Source: UBA3210 sp963648895
GTDB taxonomy: Bacteria; Bacillota_I; Bacilli_A; RFN20; CAG-449
Direction: 5' to 3'
NCBI GenBank assembly: GCA_963648895.1
Contig: CAVJGK010000003.1
Span: forward strand, 1-38,989
Length of the DNA: 38,989 nt
Both the position numbers and the translations under genes were made by a program. Positions 9,035-15,064 of this stretch are shown piece after piece. Within the stretch, counting starts at the first letter, position 1. Every line of letters begins with the position of its first letter. The notes beneath the pieces were generated by a model, which ran no database searches, was not told where the DNA came from, and saw only the letters and a list, made by a program, of their open reading frames with translations.

Positions 9035-9301
9035 TTTTAATAATTTTAATTCTAAGAGTAATTTTTCGAATTTTACTTTGACGCTTTCTTCATCCTCACC
9101 AGTAATTTCGATAGTAAATTCAGTTCCAGCTTTAATAACTAAAGACATCATATTCATAATAGACTTTAAATCTGCTTCACCTTCATCACATTTTAAAGTT
9201 AAACTGCACTTGGAAGCTCTATTTGCTTCTGCGACTAATTCTGCACAATATTTAGATGTCAATCCCATAGGACTATTTACTTTACAATTTAGTTTAACCA
9301 T
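9032..9301 (-). CDS. Crh-like HPr-family protein lacking the active-site His
   Basis: An 89-residue HPr-fold protein. In HPr the PEP-dependent phosphorylation site is His15 in GIHARPA; here the aligned segment is GLTSKYCA (13-20), with Thr15 in place of His and neither the Arg nor the Pro. The regulatory serine is kept: LKSIMNMMSL contains S47, equivalent to Ser46 that HPr kinase phosphorylates. This is the pattern of Crh (Gln15, Ser46), a catabolite co-repressor that does not carry phosphate to sugars. The start at 9301 was chosen because AGAGGAG (9311-9317) sits 9 bases upstream; a longer frame begins at 9376 but would run through the promoter. A cre-like site lies upstream. True ptsH is not in the window. 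Confidence 0.88.
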   Translation of the reverse strand: MVKLNCKVNSPMGLTSKYCAELVAEANRASKCSLTLKCDEGEADLKSIMNMMSLVIKAGTEFTIEITGEDEESVKVKFEKLLLELKLLK

Positions 9302-9324
9302 ATAAAAAATCTCCTCTAGAATAT

Positions 9325-9353
9325 ATATTAAAACATGAATTGGAAAAAAGCAA
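9325..9353 (-). promoter_or_regulatory. Candidate promoter of the Crh-like gene
   Basis: On the - strand TTGCTT (9353-9348) is followed after 17 bases by TAATAT (9330-9325), with the ribosome site just downstream. Each box is an imperfect match, but spacing and position are right for transcription toward 9301. Confidence 0.5.
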
Positions 9354-9360
9354 GATTTTT

Positions 9361-9376
9361 TTAAAAGCGCTTTCAT
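9361..9376 (-). promoter_or_regulatory. cre-like site (CcpA operator)
   Basis: The - strand reads ATGAAAGCGCTTTTAA. Against the B. subtilis cre consensus WTGNAARCGNWWWCA it matches 14 of 15 positions, failing only at the penultimate C. It lies 7 bases upstream of the proposed -35 box of the Crh-like gene, a position that in other genes can give activation rather than repression by CcpA. No CcpA gene is in the window. Confidence 0.6.
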
Positions 9377-9509
9377 ATGTGTGGAGTTTGGATGCCTATA
9401 TAATATATAAATAAAGAAAGAAAATTGATAATGTAAAACTAAGAAAAATGTATTGATAAATCTAAAATAGAAATTTTTTCAAAAAAATTAAAAAAATAAA
9501 AAATAATAA

Positions 9510-9538
9510 TTGACACATATTCTTTATGATGCTATATT
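9510..9538 (+). promoter_or_regulatory. Promoter of the five-tRNA operon
   Basis: TTGACA (9510-9515) and TATATT (9533-9538) are separated by 17 bases. The upstream 100 bases are A-tract rich, as in an UP element, which fits a strong stable-RNA promoter. Transcription should start near 9545, shortly before tRNA-Val. Confidence 0.8.
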
Positions 9539-9544
9539 ATTAAA

Positions 9545-9560
9545 GCGTATTGTGATACGC
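9545..9560 (+). other. Hairpin at the 5' end of the tRNA transcript
   Basis: GCGTAT-TGTG-ATACGC forms a perfect 6-bp stem right at the predicted transcription start and 11 bases before tRNA-Val. It may be a leader-processing or 5'-protection element; its function is inferred only from position. Confidence 0.45.
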
Positions 9561-9571
9561 GATGAAAAAAT

Positions 9572-9647
9572 GGAAGTTTAGCTCAGCTGGGAGAGCATCG
9601 CTTTTACACGGCGGAGGTCATAGGTTCGAGCCCTATAACTTCCACCA
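9572..9647 (+). tRNA. tRNA-Val (anticodon TAC)
   Basis: A 76-base cloverleaf: acceptor GGAAGTT/AACTTCC, D-stem GCTC/GAGC, anticodon loop TTTACAC (anticodon TAC), T-loop TTCGAGC, discriminator A and encoded CCA. It is the first gene of the tRNA operon. Confidence 0.96.
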
Positions 9648-9669
9648 TTTATAATCAAAATCACACGAT

Positions 9670-9753
9670 GGGTGGTTAGCGAAGTGGCCAAACGCGGCTG
9701 ACTGTAAATCAGTTCCTTCGGGTTCGGTAGTTCAAATCTACCACCGCCCACCA
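9670..9753 (+). tRNA. tRNA-Tyr (anticodon GTA)
   Basis: An 84-base class II tRNA: acceptor GGGTGGT/ACCGCCC, anticodon stem-loop GACTGTAAATC with GTA, a long variable arm (TTCCTTCGGGTTC region), discriminator A and encoded CCA. Bacterial tRNA-Tyr has exactly this long-arm form. Confidence 0.96.
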
Positions 9754-9758
9754 TCTCT

Positions 9759-9833
9759 TGGGGTATAGCCAAGCGGTAAGGCAAGGGACTTTGACTCCCT
9801 CATGCGCTGGTCCGAATCCAGCTACCCCAGCCA
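9759..9833 (+). tRNA. tRNA-Gln (anticodon TTG)
   Basis: A 75-base cloverleaf: acceptor TGGGGTA/TACCCCA with the U1-A72 pair typical of Gln, anticodon loop CTTTGAC (TTG), discriminator G and encoded CCA. It starts only 5 bases after tRNA-Tyr. Confidence 0.96.
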
Positions 9834-9842
9834 ATTTTATAT

Positions 9843-9918
9843 GACTCACTAGCTCAGTCGGTAGAGCACTTGACTTTTAATCAAGGGGTCTGGAGTTCGA
9901 ATCTCCAGTGAGTCACCA
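9843..9918 (+). tRNA. tRNA-Lys (anticodon TTT)
   Basis: A 76-base cloverleaf: acceptor GACTCAC/GTGAGTC, anticodon loop CTTTTAA (TTT), canonical T-loop TTCGAAT, discriminator A and encoded CCA. Confidence 0.96.
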
Positions 9919-9927
9919 TTTCTAAAT

Positions 9928-10015
9928 GCCCGGATGGCGGAATAGGTAGACGCACAAGACTTAAAATCTTGCGATCGATGAGGTCGTGCCAGTTCGATTC
10001 TGGTTCTGGGCACCA
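9928..10015 (+). tRNA. tRNA-Leu (anticodon TAA)
   Basis: An 88-base class II tRNA: acceptor GCCCGGA/TCTGGGC, anticodon loop CTTAAAA (TAA, reading TTA/TTG), long variable arm, T-loop TTCGATT, discriminator A and encoded CCA. TTA is a heavily used Leu codon here. It is the last gene of the operon, just before a terminator. I found no duplicated 3' end downstream that would mark it as an integration site. Confidence 0.96.
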
Positions 10016-10028
10016 TTTAGTACATTAG

Positions 10029-10055
10029 GTCTGATACATTGTATCAGGCTTTTTT
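10029..10055 (+). terminator. Terminator of the tRNA operon
   Basis: GTCTGATAC (10029-10037) pairs with GTATCAGGC (10041-10049) around a 3-base loop and is followed by a run of six T. It closes the tRNA operon. Confidence 0.85.
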
Positions 10056-10089
10056 GTTACTTTAATTAACAAAACTTGTATATGAACCA

Positions 10090-10122
10090 TTTCATAATCA
10101 AGTTGTTGACTTGTTTATGAAA
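10090..10122. promoter_or_regulatory. Large inverted repeat, probable toxin-antitoxin operator
   Basis: TTTCATAATCAAGT (10090-10103) and ACTTGTTTATGAAA (10109-10122) are reverse complements at 13 of 14 positions with a 5-base spacer. The repeat covers the -35 box (10106-10111) and much of the spacer of the next promoter. A dimeric repressor bound here would block transcription; the HTH domain at the N-terminus of the next gene product is the obvious candidate (inference). Confidence 0.7.
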
Positions 10123-10133
10123 TAGTTTATAAT
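10106..10133 (+). promoter_or_regulatory. Promoter of the HTH-DUF3990 module
   Basis: TTGACT (10106-10111) and a perfect TATAAT (10128-10133) with 16 bases between them, followed by a strong AGGAGG ribosome site and the start at 10157. The -35 lies inside the inverted repeat. Confidence 0.75.
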
Positions 10134-10156
10134 TAACTTAATAGGAGGTAGGAAAA

Positions 10157-11011
10157 ATGAATGTTTGTAATGAAATAATTGTAATTTGTGAAACTTTGAA
10201 ATTAAGTGAAACAGAACTCGCTAATGAAATAGGTGTAAGTTATGAAACTATCAATAATTGGAAAAATAATAAGAAGAAAATAGATGTAGCGAATTTAGAG
10301 AAACTTTATTCATATGCTTACACTAAAGGAATTAAATTTAATAATATCTATGAACAATTTTATAAAGAAGATTATAGCGATGATAACAACATTATTTTAT
10401 TTCATGGAGCAAAAAAGACATTTTCTTTACCAATAGACTTTTTGAAAAATTCTAAAAGTAGAAATGATTTTGGAATAGGCTTTTATTTGGGGCAAACATT
10501 TGAACAAGCTGCGAATTATATTAGTTATATAGATGCTTGCAATGTTTATAGTTTTAAATTGAATTTAAATGATTTGAAAATATATAAATTTGATGTTGAT
10601 ACTGATTGGATGATCGCAATTGCTTATTTTAGAGGATGGATTGAAGACTATCTAGAAACTAGTTTTGTAAAAAATGTTTTAGATAAAATTAAAGATTGTG
10701 ATATTATAATCGCTCCTATCGCAGATAATCGTATGTTTGATATTATCACTGAATTTGTTGAAGGTAATATTACAGATGAACAATGCAAACATGCATTGGC
10801 TGCGACTAATTTGGGACTTCAATACGTTTTAAAAACTACTAAAGCAGTTGAACATGTTAGTTTTATTCAAGAAATGTATGTATGTAAAAAAGAAAAAGAA
10901 AAATGTATAGAAAATAGGGTGTCTTTAACAAACAATGGTATTCAAAAAGTGAGAATGGCACGTATTGAATATAAAGGCAAAGGTAAATATATCGAGGAAA
11001 TTTTAAAATGA
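10157..11011 (+). CDS. HTH-DUF3990 fusion, putative ADP-ribosyltransferase-type toxin
   Basis: A 284-residue protein in two parts. Residues ~13-56 form an XRE-like helix-turn-helix (LSETELANEIGVSYETINNW). Residues ~79-240 match the DUF3990 pattern as I know it: ILFHGAKK (H83), NDFGIGFYLG..EQA (103-118), ADNRMFDII (189-197) and NLGLQYVLKTTKAVEHVSF (218-236). DUF3990 is generally placed in the ADP-ribosyltransferase fold, where the conserved His and the GFYLG segment would shape the NAD site. It overlaps the next gene by 4 bases (ATGA), and its promoter lies inside an inverted repeat. Together this looks like a toxin fused to its own repressor domain. The family call is from memory of motifs, and the activity is inferred. 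Confidence 0.7.
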   Translation: MNVCNEIIVICETLKLSETELANEIGVSYETINNWKNNKKKIDVANLEKLYSYAYTKGIKFNNIYEQFYKEDYSDDNNIILFHGAKKTFSLPIDFLKNSKSRNDFGIGFYLGQTFEQAANYISYIDACNVYSFKLNLNDLKIYKFDVDTDWMIAIAYFRGWIEDYLETSFVKNVLDKIKDCDIIIAPIADNRMFDIITEFVEGNITDEQCKHALAATNLGLQYVLKTTKAVEHVSFIQEMYVCKKEKEKCIENRVSLTNNGIQKVRMARIEYKGKGKYIEEILK

Positions 11012-11493
11012 AACCATTAAGTTCAATTGAAATTAAATTATGCCAAAAACAAGCAAAAATATTTGAAAAATCAGTAAACCAAACCAAATATAGCTCATTG
11101 ATATTTATAAGAAGATTTATGTATTCATCGATTGCGAAATCTATGGATGATAAACTATATTTATTTACTTCAAATACTGAAGATGATGTTTTATACATAT
11201 TAGATGATGAATTTGGTGAAAGTGATTATGGTATCGAAAAATATAGTGAAGATGAAATGTTTTGGATTGGCTATATTTATAGATGCATTTGCATTAGATA
11301 TAATTTGCCAAGCAAATATGTTTATAAACTCTTTAATGCAAAAGAAATAGTTAAATATTATAATATTTGTCATACATACGATATTGTTGATGCGGCCGAA
11401 AGAATGATGGAAAGTATCGGATATAAAGATGAATCCATTGAAGAAAAATCATATAATGCAATGAAAAAATTATTACTTCAAAATAAAAAGTAA
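11008..11493 (+). CDS. Putative antitoxin/partner of the HTH-DUF3990 protein
   Basis: A 161-residue soluble protein with no signal peptide. The C-terminal half (FWIGYIYRCICIRYNLPSK then YKLFNAKEIVKYY and CHTYDIVDAAERMMES) resembles small proteins often encoded directly after DUF3990-type toxins in Firmicutes. It begins inside the stop of the upstream gene (ATGA), the strict coupling expected of a toxin-antitoxin pair. It is acidic in the middle (YILDDEFGESDYG). I cannot name a catalytic function; antitoxin is inferred from position and resemblance. Confidence 0.55.
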   Translation: MKPLSSIEIKLCQKQAKIFEKSVNQTKYSSLIFIRRFMYSSIAKSMDDKLYLFTSNTEDDVLYILDDEFGESDYGIEKYSEDEMFWIGYIYRCICIRYNLPSKYVYKLFNAKEIVKYYNICHTYDIVDAAERMMESIGYKDESIEEKSYNAMKKLLLQNKK

Positions 11494-11519
11494 TGTTAAT
11501 CATGATTGGAGAGTAATTT

Positions 11520-12080
11520 ATGAACATAATTATTTCTAAAATTAAAACATCGATTATAACAATTTCTATCTTCTTTTTTGCTATGTCTATTTTATCTTCA
11601 TGTTCTCTTAGTTATCGAATTGATACTTTAGATCAATATGATATTTGTTATAGTAATAAAAATGCCTTTATAGGATATGTTACCTATAATTTAGATACTA
11701 CAGATATTTATTTACCATCGGAATATAATGGGGTAAAAGTAGAAGAATTAGGTGGATATTATGGTCGAGGCGTACCAACACCATTTTTCTTAGGATATAG
11801 TGGTATAGAATATGGATTTAGTATTAAGTTGAATGATATAAATGATGAAGCTACTATTATTGAAACAAAGATAAATATTTATTTACCAAAATATTTAAAG
11901 AAATGTGCTTATATAGAACAAATTGTAAGTGGAGTAACTATAAATGATCATGATACTATTTATGTAGCTAGATGTAATTATTATATTGATAGTGAGAATG
12001 AATATTTTTATACCAACAATGGTAAACTATATAATAAAAGTGATAATACACTTGTTTCAAATTTAATATACCAAGATTAA
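11520..12080 (+). CDS. Small lipoprotein of unknown function
   Basis: A 186-residue protein with a lipoprotein signal: a basic N-terminus, hydrophobic core (residues 11-25) and lipobox LSSC with C28 as the lipidated residue. The mature part has no motif I recognise; it is Tyr- and Asp-rich and probably a beta-rich extracellular domain (for example DIYLPSEYNGVKVEEL). It lies 26 bases after the putative antitoxin behind a GGAGAG ribosome site, so it may share that transcript, yet its function need not be related. Confidence 0.75.
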   Translation: MNIIISKIKTSIITISIFFFAMSILSSCSLSYRIDTLDQYDICYSNKNAFIGYVTYNLDTTDIYLPSEYNGVKVEELGGYYGRGVPTPFFLGYSGIEYGFSIKLNDINDEATIIETKINIYLPKYLKKCAYIEQIVSGVTINDHDTIYVARCNYYIDSENEYFYTNNGKLYNKSDNTLVSNLIYQD

Positions 12081-12205
12081 ATAATCTATTTATTAAGATA
12101 TAATTTAATACGAAGATACCAGTGGCACTTTGCTTTTTGAAGTTATAATTTGAATTAGCACTAAAGAGTATGATTTAACAATTTTAAAATTTTTATAAAA
12201 AAATG

Positions 12206-12234
12206 TTGCAATGTATTTTATAATTGCATAATAT
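12206..12234 (+). promoter_or_regulatory. Promoter of the T-box leader
   Basis: TTGCAA (12206-12211) and TAATAT (12229-12234) with a 17-base spacer place the start near 12241, just before the first T-box helix. A perfect TATAAT at 12219-12224 has no matching -35. The stretch 12081-12205 between the lipoprotein gene and this promoter holds nothing I recognise. Confidence 0.6.
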
Positions 12235-12245
12235 ATTTGCATTAA

Positions 12246-12495
12246 CAGCAACGAAAAGAAGTAGTAGTTAAAAGAAACTATTTAGCGAGCTAACATCTGG
12301 TGAAAGGTTAGTATAGAAGAATTTAATGAACGTATCTTGGAGCTGGTAGGACAAAAGCCTATCCGGGTTCGCCCGTCAAAGCGTCTGAGTTTGATGGAAC
12401 TCATAGAGTACTTATTAAAGTGATTTAATAAGCAACTAAGGTGGCACCGCGATTATATCGCCCTTAGACAATCTTGTTTAAGGGCGTTTTTTATT
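12246..12495 (+). promoter_or_regulatory. T-box riboswitch, probable arginine (CGT) specifier
   Basis: Diagnostic T-box AAGGTGGCACCGCG at 12438-12451. Stem I: CAGC (12246-12249) pairs with GCTG (12342-12345), AAGA (12256-12259) with TCTT (12335-12338), AGTAG follows on the 5' side, AGCGAG on the AG-bulge side, and the distal hairpin CTAAC/GTTAG (12290-12311) encloses GGTGAAAG. The specifier-loop 3' side is GAACGTA just before TCTT. Reading GAA then CGT (12331-12333) gives Arg; GTA (Val) is the register alternative. The acceptor-binding bulge TGGC (12442-12445) predicts a tRNA with G73, which fits typical tRNA-Arg(ACG) and not this window's tRNA-Val (A73). It controls the amino acid ABC transporter that follows. 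Confidence 0.93.
12459..12492 (+). terminator. T-box leader terminator
   Basis: CGCCCTTA (12459-12466) pairs perfectly with TAAGGGCG (12479-12486), followed by six T. Its 5' arm lies just after the conserved T-box, so formation of the antiterminator on uncharged tRNA would compete with it. Confidence 0.9.
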
Positions 12496-12546
12496 TAAAA
12501 CACTCTTAACTTGAAAGTTTCTATTCAATTTAGGAGGTATATTATT

Positions 12547-13353
12547 ATGAAACTTACAAAAAATTTATTAACTTTAGGTCTTGCAGGATTAATGGGAGTA
12601 GGACTATCATCATGTGGCGCAAAAATGAACACTGTCGAAGACATTAAACAAAACGGTGAATTAATTGTCGCGACTAACGCAACATTCCAACCATTCGAAT
12701 ATTTAGAAAATGGTGAATTCAAAGGTATTGATATTGCTTTTGCTCAAGCATATGCTCATTCTTTAGGCGTTAAACTAACAGTTAGTGATATTGACTTTGA
12801 TGCAATTGTTCCTTCAGTTCAAACTTACAAAGCAGACTTAGGTATCGCAGGTATGACAAAAACTGAAAAAAGAGCAAAAGTCGTTGATTTCACAGATACT
12901 TATTATGAAGCAAGCCAAGTGGTCATTGTTAAAGCAGATTCAGTCTATGTCAATTATACAAAAGATCAATTATTAGAAGCATTAGAAGGTAAATCAATTG
13001 GTTGCCAAATTGGTACAACAGGTGAATCTTATATCAATGGTGATGAAGAAATGGAATTTGCAGGTATTAAGAATGCAACTTGCAAAGGATATAAAGATGG
13101 CCTTTTAGCAACAAAAGACCTCGCAGATGGCAATATTGATGCAGTCATTATCGATAGTGCACCAGCAAGCTTATATGTCAAACAATATCCAACATGTCAA
13201 GTAGTTTCTAACGTTGTATTAACAGAAGAAGAATACGCAATTGCAGTAGCAAAAGGTAATACAACATTACTTGAATCATTAAATTCCTTTATCAGCGAAA
13301 TTAAATCTAATGGCACATTAGATAATATTATTAATACTTACTATGCAGCTTAA
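12547..13353 (+). CDS. Amino acid ABC transporter, substrate-binding lipoprotein
   Basis: Family 3 (polar amino acid) solute-binding lipoprotein, 268 residues. Signal peptide with lipobox LSSC (C23). The mature start GELIVATNATFQPFEY and the later FKGIDIAFAQAYA and DLGIAGMTKTEKRAKVVDFTDTYY are the classic family 3 pattern; the TEKR segment contains the Arg that binds the substrate carboxylate in the family. I chose 12547 because GGAGG sits correctly upstream and the protein then begins directly with the signal peptide. It overlaps the permease gene by 11 bases. The upstream T-box suggests arginine as substrate. Confidence 0.93.
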   Translation: MKLTKNLLTLGLAGLMGVGLSSCGAKMNTVEDIKQNGELIVATNATFQPFEYLENGEFKGIDIAFAQAYAHSLGVKLTVSDIDFDAIVPSVQTYKADLGIAGMTKTEKRAKVVDFTDTYYEASQVVIVKADSVYVNYTKDQLLEALEGKSIGCQIGTTGESYINGDEEMEFAGIKNATCKGYKDGLLATKDLADGNIDAVIIDSAPASLYVKQYPTCQVVSNVVLTEEEYAIAVAKGNTTLLESLNSFISEIKSNGTLDNIINTYYAA

Positions 13354-14134
13354 GAAATTCTTTAAAAATAAAAATACTCTTGTTAAATGGGTAATGCTAT
13401 TAGTCTTCTTCTTAATATTATTAACCCTTGCTTTAGTATTTAAAGAAGGATTGGGTGATAGATTAAAAACTAATTTCTCCAATCCTAAAAATATTCAAAA
13501 TATCTTTAATGGTTTAGGAACCACGATGCTTATCACCATCTGCGCCTTTGTCGGAGGCGTAGTGGTTGGCTTTATTACTTGTTTAGTTTTAAATATCAAA
13601 AGTGAAAATGTTTTTGTTTTAATTTTACAAAATCTATTTAAAGCATATGTATCAATCTTTAGAGGAACTCCAATGGTGGTTCAATTATTGATCATCTACT
13701 TTATTATCTTATCCCCATTACATGTTGATTCACTTTATGTCGCGATTATTGCCTTTGGATTAAACTCAGGTGCTTATGTATCAGAAATTATCCGTGGAGG
13801 CATTAACGCAATCCCTAAGGGACAAATGGAAGCTGGCCGTTCACTTGGATTATCTTATTCACAAGTAATGGCAAGAATTATCTTCCCACAAGCATTAAGA
13901 AATGCTTTACCTTCATTAGGCAATGAATTGATTACATTAGTCAAAGAAACTTCTATTGTTTCTTTCGTTGCAGTTGTTGATTTAACTAAAGCTTTCCAAT
14001 CTTTAGCTACTGCGACATATGATTATACAACTGTATATTTAGTAATGGGTGTTACATATTTTGTTATTGTATATATCTTAAGTAAATTACTAGGATTATT
14101 AGAAAGGAAGTTAATGCGCCATGTTAGAGGTTAA
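13343..14134 (+). CDS. Amino acid ABC transporter, permease
   Basis: HisMQ-type integral membrane permease, 263 residues, with about five membrane helices (near 15-33, 54-82, 91-120, 127-142 and 232-253). The ATPase-coupling EAA motif is EAGRSLGLSYSQVMARIIFP starting at E163. IFRGTPMVVQLLIIYF (about 107-122) is the family signature. It overlaps the binding protein by 11 bases and the ATPase by 14, so the three subunits are made as a translationally coupled set. A single permease implies a homodimer. Confidence 0.93.
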   Translation: MQLKKFFKNKNTLVKWVMLLVFFLILLTLALVFKEGLGDRLKTNFSNPKNIQNIFNGLGTTMLITICAFVGGVVVGFITCLVLNIKSENVFVLILQNLFKAYVSIFRGTPMVVQLLIIYFIILSPLHVDSLYVAIIAFGLNSGAYVSEIIRGGINAIPKGQMEAGRSLGLSYSQVMARIIFPQALRNALPSLGNELITLVKETSIVSFVAVVDLTKAFQSLATATYDYTTVYLVMGVTYFVIVYILSKLLGLLERKLMRHVRG

Positions 14135-14855
14135 AAATGTTACTGTAACTTTCCAAGATGATGGAAAGACTGTCCTTGATAATGTTTCTTTAACAGTTAA
14201 TAATGGCGAAGTTATTTCCATTATTGGTCCTTCAGGCAGTGGTAAATCCACTTTGATTAGATGTATGAACCATTTAGTTAAACCAACTAGTGGAGAAATT
14301 TTATTAGATGGAGTAGTGATCAATGATAAAAACATCAATGAGATGAGAGGCCATATTGGGATGGTTTTCCAACAATTTGAGTTATTCCCTCATTTAAGTG
14401 TTTTAGATAATATGATTTTAGCTCCAACTATGTTAAAGAAAATGACTAAGCAAGAAGCAACAACTAAAGCATTAGAATTATTAAAAAGAGTTAATCTAGA
14501 AGATAAAGCAAATGCATATCCTGGAACTTTATCAGGCGGTCAAAAACAACGTATTGCCATTGTAAGAAGCTTAATATTAGAACCAGAAATCATGTTATTT
14601 GATGAACCTACTTCAGCATTAGACCCTGAAATGGTTAAAGAAGTATTAGATGTTATTAAAGAACTTGCAGAATCTGGCATGACAATATGTGTTGTTACTC
14701 ATGAATTAGGATTCGCAAAACAAGTATCAAGCAAAGTTATCTTTGTAGATGATAAAAAAATAGTAGAAAGTGGCACACCTGAAGAAATCTTTGACCACCC
14801 TAAGTCAGAAAGATTAAAAGAATTCTTAAATACATGTGAAGCTTTCCATATCTAA
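14121..14855 (+). CDS. Amino acid ABC transporter, ATPase
   Basis: GlnQ/HisP-type ATPase that powers the permease, 244 residues. Walker A GPSGSGKST (36-44), Q-loop in VFQQFELFPHL, signature LSGGQKQR (from L137), Walker B LFDEPTSALD with D161 and E162, and H-loop in VVTHELGFA. It begins inside the permease gene and ends at a terminator. With only one permease and one ATPase, the complex should be a symmetric importer. Confidence 0.95.
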   Translation: MLEVKNVTVTFQDDGKTVLDNVSLTVNNGEVISIIGPSGSGKSTLIRCMNHLVKPTSGEILLDGVVINDKNINEMRGHIGMVFQQFELFPHLSVLDNMILAPTMLKKMTKQEATTKALELLKRVNLEDKANAYPGTLSGGQKQRIAIVRSLILEPEIMLFDEPTSALDPEMVKEVLDVIKELAESGMTICVVTHELGFAKQVSSKVIFVDDKKIVESGTPEEIFDHPKSERLKEFLNTCEAFHI

Positions 14856-14876
14856 AAGGCAGAAATGCCTTTTTTA
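14854..14876 (+). terminator. Terminator of the amino acid transporter operon
   Basis: AAAAGGCA (14854-14861), GAAA tetraloop and TGCCTTTT (14866-14873) with further T. The stem starts within the last codons of the ATPase gene. Confidence 0.85.
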
Positions 14877-14951
14877 TTTGGCTATTAAAGCATCATGATG
14901 AGAAATTGTACGTATAAAAGATAGTTAGACAATCGAATTTAAGTACAATTA

Positions 14952-14999
14952 TTTGCTCGTTTTTTTGCTCACTTTTTTGCTCACTTTTTTGCTCACTTC
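14952..14999. repeat. 12-bp tandem repeat, four copies
   Basis: The motif TTTGCTCACTTT repeats with an exact 12-base period; GCTC occurs at 14955, 14967, 14979 and 14991. The first copy has G for AC and the last ends in C. It lies between two convergent genes, outside both terminators. No coding role is apparent. Confidence 0.85.
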
Positions 15000-15023
15000 A
15001 TTCTAACGACATTTATTTTAGAA

Positions 15024-15059
15024 AAATAAAAAATAGAGAAGATATAAACCTTCTCTATT
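15024..15059 (-). terminator. Terminator of the pepF operon
   Basis: On the - strand AATAGAGAAG and CTTCTCTATT (15059-15050 and 15041-15032) pair perfectly, followed by a T-rich tract. It lies 6 bases after the pepF stop. Confidence 0.85.
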
Positions 15060-15064
15060 GATAA

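Noticed and set aside
9928..12080. Integrated element at tRNA-Leu carrying the HTH-DUF3990 genes
   Set aside because: No duplicate of the tRNA 3' end and no integrase were found up to the T-box, so integration at this tRNA is not supported.
12331..12336. Valine (GTA) or isoleucine (ATC) specifier in the T-box
   Set aside because: The TGGC bulge predicts G73, which the window's tRNA-Val lacks, and the position of the conserved GAA fits CGT better; I keep Val only as a register alternative.
14952..14999. Possible CRISPR array
   Set aside because: The 12-bp unit repeats head to tail with no spacers and no cas genes nearby.
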